A stretch of DNA of 64,000 nucleotides from Cyanophora paradoxa (Eukaryota; Glaucocystophyceae; Cyanophorales; Cyanophoraceae). The stretch covers positions 310,001 to 374,000 of the forward strand of contig QPMI01000064.1 in the NCBI GenBank assembly GCA_004431415.1, given 5' to 3'. The notes under the pieces are model-generated. The model did not search any database. It was not told the origin of the DNA and worked only from the letters and a program-made list of their open reading frames with translations. The translations under genes and the position numbers were made by a program. This document shows positions 21,640 to 32,000 of this stretch, piece after piece (the stretch's first letter is position 1; each line of letters opens with the position of its first letter).

Positions 21640-23161
21640 CTGACCCGGTCCCGCCCGGTCCCGCGACGAAATCGCGCCAGGGACGCCCCAGAACGATACA
21701 GAATGATGCGCGAGGGCGAGCGCATCGCTGCAAGCTCGATTTCGGGCGCCCTCGACGCTCCAGTGGGAAGCGTCGGCCGAACATTTGATCCGGCCGGTCC
21801 CGTCCGGTCCCGCGACGCGCGCAATCGATGCGTACTGGCGCGCATAGACATAGCAGGGCCTGCGCACGCCCGAAATCCGCTTTTCGGAGCCGGAACAGCG
21901 CAGGAAGGTACCCGACGGCAAAAATTCGATCCTGCACAGACCCGGGCAACTTTCCGCGCGCCCGCTCCGCGGCGCATGCGCGAAACAATAGCATAAGCAT
22001 CTGAGATGTAGACAAAGCGTTCCCCACGCTTTGCAGATGCGCCGGGCCGCGAGGACCCAGCCGACCCCGAAAATTCGATCCTTCACGGACCTGCACGTCT
22101 TTCCGCGCGCCCTCGCATCCTCACGCGAGCCCATCGCTACTATATTCATTTGGGATTTTATCTAAGCCTTCCACAAGCTTCGAAGACGCGAAAGAGCACG
22201 AGAACCCAGCCGGCGGCAAAAATTCGATCCTGCACGGGCCCGGACATCTTTCCGCGCGCCCACGCCGCGGTGCATGCGCGGAACAATAGCATAAGCATTT
22301 GAGATGTAGAAGAAGCTTTCCGCACGCTTTACAGATGCGCCGGGCCGCGGGGACCCACCCGACCCCGAAAATTCGATCCTTCACGGACCTGCACATCTTT
22401 CCGCGCGCCCTCGCATCCTCACGCGAGCGCATCGCTACTATATTCATTTGACATCTTTTAAATGCTTTCCGCAACCTCTGTGGGCGCGACAGGGCACAAC
22501 AACGCAGCCGACGCAAAAATTCGATCCTGAACGGGCCTGCACAGCTTTCCGAAGTTCCGCGCGCCCTCGCCTCCGCAGCCCTCCACATTGATGCTATATG
22601 CATTCGAGGTTCTGTTTAAGCGATTCGCAAGCTCTGCGCATGCGCCTGGCTGCGAGAACCTCGCCCCTCCCGGGCCTCCCCCCCAACAATATATTAATAT
22701 TAAATTAATCTCCTCTCAATCTGCTCCACCAGATAAAAGCAAGCGTTACCGGTCCAACTCCTCCCCTAATTAATTATATATTCTGTCTCCTCATTACATT
22801 GCTCTCTGGCCAGCCAGCTCTGCCTCGAGCTAGGTATAGCCTATTATAGCGGGCCAGCAATATTATATAATTAATCTCCTCTCAATCTGCCCCACCAGTT
22901 AAAAGCCAGTCCAACCCCTCCCCTAATCATATATTCCCTTTATTTCATCAGTACATTAATATTCCTCCATGGGCCACTGGGCCGGGCCAGTACTAGCGGG
23001 GCTGCCGCAGTGCAGCTGGCCGCCAGCTTCCGGGGCCAGTGCTGTTCACTGAGTCACGATCGGCTCGGCCGCTGGCCCGTGCGCTAGGCCTACTGTGACA
23101 GCCGCGAGGGCGTCCGCGAGGCTTCGCCGTACTTAGTGCTCCGCAGGAGCACGGATCTTGT
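21640..23161. repeat. rest of fourth macro-satellite unit
   Basis: After the LINE the head sequence resumes at GACCCGGTCCCGCCCGGTCC, followed by 148-bp monomers with anchors at 21928, 22077, 22226, 22375 and 22523 (spacings 149, 149, 149 and 148). The tail ends CACGGATCTTGTC at 23161. This is the distal edge of the array; the following sequence is unrelated. Confidence 0.9.
22686..22975. repeat. AT-rich tail segment, duplicated
   Basis: Within the macro-unit tail, AATTAATCTCCTCTCAATCT followed by CTGCYCCACCAG and TTAAAAGC-like sequence occurs twice, starting near 22702 and 22872. Other macro-units have one copy (around 11410 and 13045). Confidence 0.75.
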
Positions 23162-24560
23162 CAGCCAAAATTTTTCTATGAGGCCGTTTTCGAGGTCCAG
23201 TTTGCAACGCGGGAAAAAAAGGGGCTTATTCGCGTTCCGATTGGCTCGGTGGACCGGTCAGCGTTCTCGCGAAAACTGGTTTTCGAGGGGAAAACCAACT
23301 TCGCGCTCATGATCACTCCTCTAGATGTGGGCTCTCGTTCACGCGGCGGTGCGCTGCCGCAGTGCGTCACGCGGCGGTTTTGCATGGCATGCACTTCTCC
23401 CTAGCTGTCTCCTCTAGATTTCGGCTTCCTCGCACTGCGCCGCGTACGCCGCACGGTACGCGTACTGGTTTTCGAGGGGGAAACCGCAAAAACCGCTTGC
23501 GCCGCCCGCTGCCTGCATCTGCGCCTCTGATCGCAGCCGGGCACGTCAGGCCGTCCAGACCGTATACGTAGTCTGTTGCTGCGGTCAGCAAGCCGCCGAC
23601 ATCGAGCTTATACCGCAGAATCGCGCGCGCCACTGCCCGCAGGCGAGCACGCCGGCCGGGCCGGGCGGTCTTGTTGCGCTCGGCACCCGGTCAGCAGACT
23701 AGTTCGCGTGCTGCGCTCTTTTTTTTGCAAAAGTGGACGTCGCATTGATACACCACGGCACATTAGTTCGCGTGCTGCGCTCGACGTGCGGCTTGTGCGC
23801 TCAGTCGGCGGCTCGCGTGCGCCCCGCGCTGCGCCTCGAGCTCGTGCCTGCACCCCCCGCCCGCCGCCTGCCACGTGCACTGGGCCAGCACGCTTGCTGG
23901 ACACGGGCTTCTGTTAGCGTCGTCGCTTCGAGCCTTGCCGGGCCGGCGGCCGCTACGGCCGCTGGCTGCACTGCAGCTTATAAATTAAGCGCTAGCTTTA
24001 ATTTCTTATAAATTAAGCGCTAGCTTTAATTTAGCAGTGTCATCGTTTGCAACAGCCGCCCGCCCAGTCACCTTATTCAGCAGCAGCTCATTGGAAGCGC
24101 TTCGAATTCCCTTGGCGGGTTCGGATGAGATGGGACGGACAGCTGCATTGGACCTTGTCGCCGGGCGAGATTTCCTGCCGTCGGACGCCCGATGCATGCT
24201 CTCATCGTCGTGCACGGGCGGCATTTGCTTACATTGTCCGGACGGAGCCCGCCAACACTTCTGCGGGCGCAAACACTTGTTTCGTCATGTCCGGCAGCAC
24301 TTGCACGGTCGCAGCGCTAGAGTTCGTGCAGTTTCGATCGAGCCGCGCGCGCGCTCGCAAAAACGCAGCGGCTAACACACGTATTCAACGCCACGCAGCA
24401 GGGCATTTCCAACCCGGCAATGCGTGCACGTGCCCAGCCTTCAGTTCGCGATCCGCGAAGCGCGCGCTTAAGCTTGTGTGTCCAAGTGAGCTGGTTTTGG
24501 GGCTTCTGCACGCAGCGGCTAACGCACGTATTCACCGCCACGCAGGGCACTCCCAATTCA
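23162..24560. other. gene-poor stretch with small tandem repeats
   Basis: No confident gene is seen. There is a near-direct repeat of CTGGTTTTCGAGGGG-type sequence (23276 and 23465), a repeated TTCGCGTGCTGCGCTC (about 23704 and 23767), a perfect 28-bp tandem duplication (23977-24004 and 24005-24032, containing AAGCGCTAGCTTTAAT), and a 147-bp-offset duplication starting ACGCAGCGGCTAAC (24363 and 24510). The 5' exons of the H3-like gene may lie here but could not be identified. Confidence 0.5.
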
Positions 24561-24800
24561 GCAGTGCGTGCACAGTCTTCAGTTGGCGTTCAGCTTTCTG
24601 AGGTGAGGGAAGCTGCTGAGGCGTATCTCGTCGGGATGTTTGAGGACGCCAACCTCTGCGCCATCCACGCCAAGCGGTGGATTTTGTTTGTGTTGCGTCT
24701 CGTCGCCCGCCGTCTGATCTGAACTGCGCATTCTCGCAGCGTCACGCTGCAAGCAAAGGACATTCAGCTCGCCCGCCGGATCCGCGGCGAGCGAGACTGA
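24561..24800 (+). CDS. H3: histone H3 variant, C-terminal part with intron
   Basis: Two exons encode the C-terminal half of a histone H3 fold. Exon a reads [20 protein letters not shown] then HAKR and ends at 24676. A 63-nt intron (24677-24739, GTGGAT...CGCAG) splits the Arg codon. Exon b (24740-24800) reads [19 protein letters not shown] and ends in TGA. Canonical H3 has [19 protein letters not shown]; here IMP is replaced by LQA. Upstream, [13 protein letters not shown] stands where RFQSSAVLALQ is expected, two residues longer in the loop 1/helix 2 region. The N-terminal tail and helix 1 were not found. A divergent loop is typical of CenH3-type variants, but this is only suggestive; it could also be a decayed copy. 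Confidence 0.75.
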
Positions 24801-25166
24801 ACCCTTCCTCTTCAATACGCTCACGTGCACGCACGTGTTCCGATGTAAATAATTCGCGCATGTGCTGTCTGTGTGCACGAAATCGCAGCTGCAGAACCTA
24901 TCTTCGAGCTGCTGCAATTATCGCAAGCACGGGTCATTCAGGGCTGGGCTCGGGAAAACGAGGAATGGGCCTCTATTTTAAGTTCCAGGGATCTCGGCTT
25001 TTAGTCGTGCACTTCAGGCATGCTTGCGGGCTTCCTGTCTTTTCTGTCTATCTTCTTTCTTCCACTCTAGATCTCTGTCTTCAGCGGCCTTTCTTGTAAC
25101 TGTCGTCAGCGCTTTGTCCCCATTCGTGTCCTCTTCTGATATATTCTACGTCACTTAATTCGGATC
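24801..25166. other. intergenic, no feature seen
   Basis: This interval separates the H3-like gene from the minisatellite gene. It contains one CTAGATCT word at about 25067 and a T/C-rich tract, but no convincing ORF. Confidence 0.4.
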
Positions 25167-25299
25167 ATGCGAAGGTTGCTGCCGAAAGCTCTCTGCCCTA
25201 AATATACCATGCATTTCAATTTCTTGTTTCAATCAGGAAACAAATGGCCAGCCCCGGCCGCCCCCGCCGCAAAGGCGCCGCAAATTAAATCAGGCTCCC

Positions 25300-26475
25300 T
25301 CCGCCCGCGGCGCCGAAATGCGGGGAGGCCCGCACCAAGCGAGAGAAGGGCGGCAGCAGCCGGGGCCGCCCCCGCCTCGAGGGCCCCGCGAGTCGGGCTC
25401 CGTGCGCCCGGCCCGTCGCGCGAGGCGCGGAGCCGAAAGGCGGGGAGGCGCGCACCAAGCGAGAGAAGGGCGGCAGCGGCCGGGGCCGCCCCCCCCTCGA
25501 GGGCCCCGCGAGTCGGGCTCCCTGCGCCCGCCCCGTCGCGCGAGGCGCGGCGCCGAAAGGCGGGGAGGCCCGCACCAAGCGGGAGAAGGACGGCAGCGGC
25601 CGGGGCCGCCCTCGCCTCCGAGGCTCGAGGGCACGAAGACTCGGGCACCCTGCGCCCGCCCCGTCGCGCGAGGCGCGGCGCCGAAGGGCGGGGAGGCCCG
25701 TACCAAGCGAGAGAAGGGCGGCAGCGGCCGGGGCCGCCCCGCCTCGAGGGCCCCGCGAGTCGGGCTCCGTGCGCCCGGCCCGTCGCGCGAGGCGCGGAGC
25801 CGAAAGGCGGGAGGCGCGCACCAAGCGAGAGAAGGGCGGCAGCGGCCGGGGCCGCCCCCCCTCGAGGCCCCGCGAGTCGGGCTCCCTGCGCCCGCCCCGT
25901 CGCGCGAGGCGCGGCGCCGAAAGGCGGGGAGGCCCGCACCAAGCGGGAGAAGGACGGCAGCGGCCGGGGCCGCCCTCGCCTCCGAGGCTCGAGGGCACGA
26001 AGACTCGGGCACCCTGCGCCCGCCCCGTCGCGCGAGGCGCGGCGCCGAAGGGCGGGAGGCCCGTACCAAGCGAGAGAAGGGTGGCACCGGCCGGGGCCGC
26101 CCCCGCCTCGAGGGCCCCGCGAGCCGGGCTCCCTGCGTTTCGGCGCCGCGCCTCGGGCGGCAGCGGCCGGGGCCGCCCCCGCCTCGAGGGCCCCCGAGTC
26201 GGGCTCCCCGCGTTTCGGCGCCGCGCCTCGGGCGGCAGCGGCCGGGGCCGCCCCCGCCTCGAGGACGCGAAGAGTCGGGCTCCCTGCGCCCGCCCCGTCG
26301 CGCCAGGCGCGGCGCGGAAAGGCGGGAAGGCCCACACCAAGCGAGAGAAGGGCGGCAGCGGCCAGGGCCGCCCCCGCCTCGAGGGCGCCGCGAGTCCGGC
26401 TCCCTGCGCCCGCCCCGTCGCGCGAGGCGCGTCGCGGAAAGGCGGGGAGGCCCGCACCAAGCGAGAGAAGGGCCT
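25300..26475. repeat. 120-bp GC-rich minisatellite
   Basis: Units anchored on ACCAAGCG start at 25334, 25454, 25574, 25702, 25820, 25938, 26065, 26336 and 26456. Base spacing is 120 bp with variants of 118, 127 and 128, and two shortened units lie between 26065 and 26336. Adjacent units form a higher-order pattern of about three units: the variant with GAGGGCACGAAGACTCGGGC occurs at about 25627 and 25990. Non-multiple-of-three variants shift the reading frame several times. Confidence 0.9.
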
Positions 26476-26626
26476 CACCATGCTCTCGCAGGACGGCTCT
26501 CTTCAGGACCGGCGCCGCTGGCTGCCGCTCACCCCCATGTTCGACTTACGCCCCGACCCCCTCCAGAAGGCCTGGATCGCCTATGTTTACGGCGAGCCCT
26601 CTGCAGACAGCACCATCATCTTTTAG
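25769..26626 (+). CDS. AT-hook-like repeat protein, C-terminal frame
   Basis: In one frame the 120-bp minisatellite encodes 40-residue units with KREKGGSGRGRPRLEGP. The core GRGRPR is the AT-hook DNA-binding motif, seen here as GRGRPP, GRGRPR twice and GQGRPR. The frame ends in a unique C-terminus (LSQDGSLQDRRRWLPLTPMF, then PLQKAWIAYVYGEPSADS) and TAG at 26624. Upstream units carry the same peptide in other frames, so either the protein has been scrambled by repeat-length changes or the assembly collapsed units. The N-terminus may lie near 25167. It would be a nuclear, minor-groove-binding protein if expressed. Confidence 0.4.
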   Translation: MRPARRARRGAERREARTKREKGGSGRGRPPSRPRESGSLRPPRRARRGAERRGGPHQAGEGRQRPGPPSPPRLEGTKTRAPCARPVARGAAPKGGRPVPSERRVAPAGAAPASRAPRAGLPAFRRRASGGSGRGRPRLEGPRVGLPAFRRRASGGSGRGRPRLEDAKSRAPCARPVAPGAARKGGKAHTKREKGGSGQGRPRLEGAASPAPCARPVARGASRKGGEARTKREKGLTMLSQDGSLQDRRRWLPLTPMFDLRPDPLQKAWIAYVYGEPSADSTIIF

Positions 26627-26984
26627 CCAGCTGTTCAGGGTTATAATTAGCAGTAGGCCGTGCGAACACAGTTGATGCGCAGCGTTTTTTCACTCCAGAA
26701 CAATCTTTCATATACAGTGCGCTGAATCTGGCCTTTCATTCAGGCTTTTCTTTATTCGGTTTGATCGCAGCATCTGCTTAATGGGCCTTTTCTATTTTTT
26801 TCAATCACATATACTCTGTGTGTACCTTTACACTTCAACCTGCCGCGCGCGCTGGGCCGGGGTCGATCTAGATCTGCCCCGTGCATGTCCGTGCCACTAC
26901 GACTCTTTCATTAGATCCCGGTTCCCCCCTTGCACCCCCGGCGCGCCAAACGCGGCCGGGCCCCTAGTACGTACCGCAGATCCG

Positions 26985-28613
26985 AAGCTGGACTGCCGCA
27001 GGCATTCTGATGGGTTGGACTGCTCCAATCGACCCCCCCGGGGGCATTGTCAAGTACACTCTCTCGCTGGTGCGAGCGGTCTTTAATTTGCGGCCCCGCG
27101 GAAAAGATCTAGAGTGGCTTTAAACTGAAGCTCGTCGTGCGTCAGGCGACGTTTGCGAATGGGAACTTCCCTGTCCCGGCAGGAGCGACCAATATTACGG
27201 TAAGGTCCCTCCCGGTCGATAAGTCCTTCTAGATCCGATTTGTGATATCGATGATGAACTCGCCATGCGCATGCGCATGCACATGTACAGGTCGAGTCCA
27301 CGTCTGAGAACAAGCCGGACTCGAACGTCAACTGACCATGATCGATTCCATTTGCAGCTGATCTGGAACGCAGAGGCCTCGCAAGCGCCTGGCCTCAAAC
27401 GAAAGCTGCAGCTTCGAATCCGACGAATTCCTCCAACTCGGCTCTCAAGTCTTTAATCCTCAACGCGCTCAAGAGCGTGTCTAACCGTGCGTTCGAAAAT
27501 CTCCGGATGTTCGCGGACCGAAATGGGTTCCCTTAAGCTTGACCTCGGACGCTCGCAGAGCCCTCGATTGCGAAGATCGCTCAGAAGGCGATCGACGTCG
27601 AGGAGGCGGCCGCCCTCGAGGAGGCCCCGGCAAGCCTCACGGCGCGTGTGAACGCAGACGCCACGTCCACCCCGCTTGGAATCATTTCCAAGAACAACTC
27701 GATTGTCTACCAGTGAGCATGTGTCGTAATCGGGTCTACCTGTTCGAAGACCCATGATCGGCGGCAGGGCGACAAGCGAAGGCGAGGTGGACTGCGCCAT
27801 CGCGGAGGACGAGCAAAACCTGCGCGACATTCGAGCCGGCCCGCCCCTGCGCGCGCCATGCGCAAGAAGATTTTTTTATTGGCTGGAAGAATTCCTGGTG
27901 CCTTTCCGGGGAAGCCGGGGCGTCAACGTGTTCTGTGTTCTGCGTCGAGGCGGAGCGTGGTGTGGGGCCGGACTTAAGCGGGTACAAGTCAAGCTTTGAA
28001 GGTAAATCTGCCGGGGTCGCTGAGTGTCGGAGTCGCGTTGTCGACCATGACCATCTTTTGGAGCTCTCGACTTCGATGCTCCGCGAAGAGCGGGCAAGAT
28101 TCTTTATGAATTTTGACCCACTGTCCCCGGATGCGTTTAAACGTTTCAGCCGGATTTGGATGCAAATGGTCCTCGTCGGCGGCCTCAAAAGCATCGTCGG
28201 CGGTCCCAGCATGCGCAGGCCTAGGTTTCGAATTCGATCGCGCAGATGGAAGAGAGCTCGCCGAGTGGGATGCCAAAGGAGGCCATTAATATTCCTCAGA
28301 CATGGTATCGAGAGCTTGATCGTTTCCCCATAGCCCGAATTCGAAGGAGACCTTTGATCTGAAAGCTTTGAATTCGGAGGCCGGCGTCCACTGGGCCACC
28401 GTTGACCGATCGCGAGTTGGCATGTACACAATATATAACTGTATTAATATTGAGTTGGAAGTTTCCGGAGCCCGGAGGTTTGGCATGGACGCCCATTTTC
28501 GGGCTGGACTCGCTAGCGCTGCAGCTGCAGTCCTGGCAGTGTTCCAGAAACGTCCAGCTGCAGAGACTATATATTTCATTACTGGCTCAGATACGATATT
28601 AACTAATTCATGA
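26985..28613 (+). CDS. uncertain multi-exon gene, possible FN3 segment
   Basis: Short plus-strand stretches have protein-like composition in changing frames: LMGWTAPIDPPGGIVKYTLS (about 27008-27068; resembles the first strands of a fibronectin type III domain), VVRQATFANGNFPVPAGATN (about 27136-27195), ALKSLILNALKSVSNRAFENL (about 27437-27500), EEAPASLTARVNADATSTPLG (about 27620-27690), and an open segment at 28368-28613 (ARRFGMDAHFRAGLASAAAA). The protein family was not recognised and the joins could not be fixed. It could be a decayed gene. Confidence 0.3.
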
Positions 28614-29019
28614 TCATACTGATATCGATAGTGTGGCACGTCTTATTGAAGGAGAGACTACAAATGCCTGTGCCACGCCTCTGTGTATGTGGCAAATCAC
28701 AAGCATAGAACGCGGAAAGCCAAGACAAGGGTTGTGGGCAAATTAATTGCAAGCATACGAATTCAAGCCCTTGCAATTGCGCATGCGATTGATCAAGGTG
28801 GCGCGATGTGGAAAGAAAAATCACACATATAGAAGTATCTACATCTACATTAATTGCTAAACAGCCGAAGCGATCGCGGGAAGCACTTACGATGCAGACT
28901 AATGCAGCGCGCGGTAACGATAGGAGAATTGGAAGAGGCAGTAGATCTAGACTGGCTCGGTCATACAATATCAGCTGAACTAATTACGTGAAATTCGACC
29001 TCTTTGAGGCATCGGCCTT
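28614..29019. other. intergenic, AT-rich
   Basis: No gene is seen between the uncertain gene and the 3' end of the receptor. The interval includes AGATCTAG near 28943. Confidence 0.4.
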
Positions 29020-32000
29020 TCACGCCTCTTCTAGGTCAAGCGTGGGAATGGACCCGTGGCGACGGTGAATCTCGGCGCCCGACTGGGCCGCCGCCGCCCG
29101 GGACGACGCCACGGCAGCAACCTGGAGGACGTGCACCGGCGTGTGCTCGGGGGCGGGGCTCCGGCCGGCCTCCCGCTCGATCTGCTCGTCCGGGTCGACG
29201 TCCGATAGCGTATACGTACGCGTCTCGCCGACGCCAGAGGCTTCACGCGGGCCCGCGCTTGTCGGGCGAGATCGCGAGCCGGCCGAGCACGATCCGCCCG
29301 TGTCCTTCGGATTCGAAGCGGGGGATACCGTCGCCTCTATGGGCACCACCAGCGGAGCACCCGCGTTGCGCGGCTTCGGCATCGCCAGCTGCAGCTGCAG
29401 AGCTGCCTTCTTCTCCTCCCGCGACGCGGGGCGAGGGCCCGTCCCCATGGCCACCACGGCCGGACGCTCGTCCGCTGGAGAAAGTGGGGCTGAGCGGAGG
29501 GCCTCTGAGGTACGCGTCAAGCACGCGGAAACGTCGCCAGGGACTCGAACACGCGGACCGAGCGAGGCTGCAGCGGATCCGGATCCGTCCGGGCCGCTGA
29601 TCCTGATGCTGCTGTAGCGGAGGAAGCGGTAGATGCGGGGCTTGGAGAGGTGCCGCTCGAGAACCGGGAAGCGCTTCAAGGCCGAGATGAGCGCCGCCCT
29701 GAAGATCACGGCGGCCGCCCCCGCGAAGAAGCAAAAGTTCGCGACTGGGCGTAGGCATGCGCCCCCCGCTCAGACTCGAATTTGCGCAAATAAGAAAGTA
29801 CAGTAGTACACGCACAGGCGACGAATACTGTGACGGATGCTATGGAGATGGAAGACAGCTGCAGCTCAAAGACGAGCCTGCGCGCGGGGCGATCCAGTGA
29901 GCGGCTCAAGGGAGGGGTGGGCTGGGAAGTCGAGCGCGAGAAATGCTAGGAACATTCCGTTTAGATGGAATTGCTCCAGCACCTAGAGCTAGGGGTTCCA
30001 CAAATTTAATTAACTGTTGATGCTAATGCTATTTGTAATGGTGTTTTATGACGTCGAGCGAGGAGAGAGCTCAAGGACCCGCAGAAGACGGTGAAGAGGT
30101 TGATGGCGACGGAGGCGACGTTGAGTCCGTTCACGAGGCGGTCCTCGAAGGGCAGCAGGTACAAATCCATCGCCAGCATCACGCTGCATTAATTAATTAG
30201 GTACAGGCACTAATATAAATATAATCAGGTACAGGTATACAGGTACAGGCATTGATATTAATATCAGAGAGCAGAAGCGGGAGATTTAGATCTAGATCTA
30301 GATCGGGAGGCGATGGATCCGGTCCGGACTCACATGAAGAACGCGAGGACGACAAGGGCGAGGCCGGACGGCTGGTCCGCCATGAACACCGACACGAGGC
30401 TGCGCATGCGGGCCGGGGCGCGCATCGGCCACGCGTAAGCCGCGCGCGATGGCCATGGGAGATCTGGCTCTAGAGGGCGTCTCTGCTTACACGAGAAAGA
30501 GCTTTCGGTAGATCTGCACGATTTCAAAGTAATGCAGTTTTGCACGATAGCCTTCGAAGAGGAAGCTGCGCGCCAGCGCGCAAAATTAATCTATTTATAT
30601 ATGTGCCTGCACACCAAGCAATGACCGCGCGAAAGCGGTTCGGCACCTGTAGCGGAAGCAGTTTCGCGGCTCCGTCAGGCGCTCCCCACGGCAGTGCCAC
30701 AGAATAAGACTCCCCGCCAGGGGGATCCCTGTGTTTGCGTCAGATTATTATAAATTAAGTGCTCACGGTCGCGAGCTTGAATCTTAGTCATGGCGGCAGA
30801 GGATGAACCAATGACTACGAGCGGGATTCCCGGCGCTGCGATTGCGAGGAGCCAAAAACTATGTTCCCTGCTCAGACACTCCGTATCCCTGCCTCCAGAG
30901 TCCGGGAGTGAGGGGTGCGGGCTCGGCGCGGGCGGGCTCGGGTTCGCGGACATGGAGCCGCGGACGAAGGAGCGGGAGACGGCGGTGCGAGCGCCGGAGA
31001 GCGTCTTGCAACGGAAGAGGTCGAGCACCATGGAGGAGACCGACGGCTGAATCAGAAACATGCTCGTCAGGGCGCACACCTGAAGGGAGGCGTTAGATTT
31101 CGGTGATTACACAGAATCGTGACGAAAGAAGGCGGGGCGCGCAATGTAGTAATCGCTCCAAGTGGCGACGTAAGCCATTGCGTCGGCGGTCTTCGGGCGC
31201 AGCCCGGGCCGGTCCCTGCGCATGCGGATGGCTGGTTTAGCTATAATAGGGGATGCGGCGCCGCGGCACGAGTGCGCAGCCCAGTAAAAGGCTTGCGCAC
31301 AGCACTGGCCACAAGGCTCGTGCCACTTTGCGGGCGGTGAGGGCGCCGAACTCTCTGAACGATCTCGACCGCAGCATTTCTTCGGCACGCGCCGTCGCGC
31401 TGCCGCTTCTTGGCCCACGCGCCGTCGCGCTGCCGCTTGGCGGCGCCGGCGCCTGTGCATGTGCCGGCTCCTGCGCAGCGCTCGCCTCCTCCGCTGACGC
31501 ATCGTACACCCGAGAGCTGGAAGGAACGGAATCATGAGGGATCCGCGAGGGGCAGAGGACATTGAGACGGATTCGTGAATTTGAACATTAACTCACCGCT
31601 CGTGCTTTGCGAGGTGTCGCCGGCGGAAATACGTGACCCATGCAATCACCTGGGGTGTCCATATATAAGAGGCGCAAGCAACGTTCGCTATGATAGCTAT
31701 AGTATATCTCCTGCCATATATATAAAATAAACGTACAGACACAACAAAGACCGGAAGAATGATGGAGAGCGCGGGGAGCAGCATGTAACCCGCCGCCTTG
31801 AAGAAGTACACGCGGTGGCGGGGGTACTGCGGAGGAAACGAGGGGCAGTGTGGTGTTAGAAGCTCAAGCTGGAAAGTTCTTGAGGAGCGTGACGGACATT
31901 CGGCGACGAGAGCACGCAGTCGACGTTGAGAATCGCTTGCACCGGGTCCGAAAGCGCCGACGAGAACGACAGGATGGTGATGAGAAGGTTCGGCCACTTC

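Larger units (their letters stand above)
13583..21640 (+). mobile_element. LINE retrotransposon inserted in satellite unit
   Basis: An apurinic-endonuclease/reverse-transcriptase LINE interrupts the fourth macro-unit. Its 5' end has two copies of ATCGACGTGCAGAGTGCCCC (13582 and 13604). It carries ORF1, a frame-broken ORF2 and an ORF3. The 3' end has a short hairpin (GGGGTTCGCCCC) followed by A-rich AAAATTTT repeats rather than a clean poly(A). About 65 bp of macro-unit sequence present in other copies is missing at the junction. No clear target-site duplication could be seen. Base composition is more AT-rich than the host genes. Confidence 0.85.

Noticed and set aside
25229-26481. Several 265-400-residue minus-strand ORFs across the 120-bp minisatellite
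   Set aside because: They are open in all frames because of GC-rich repeat composition. No unique terminus or domain was seen on the minus strand.
27560-28613. Viral capsid or other viral gene in the 27-28.6 kb exons
   Set aside because: The resemblance was only general composition, and no viral motif could be named.
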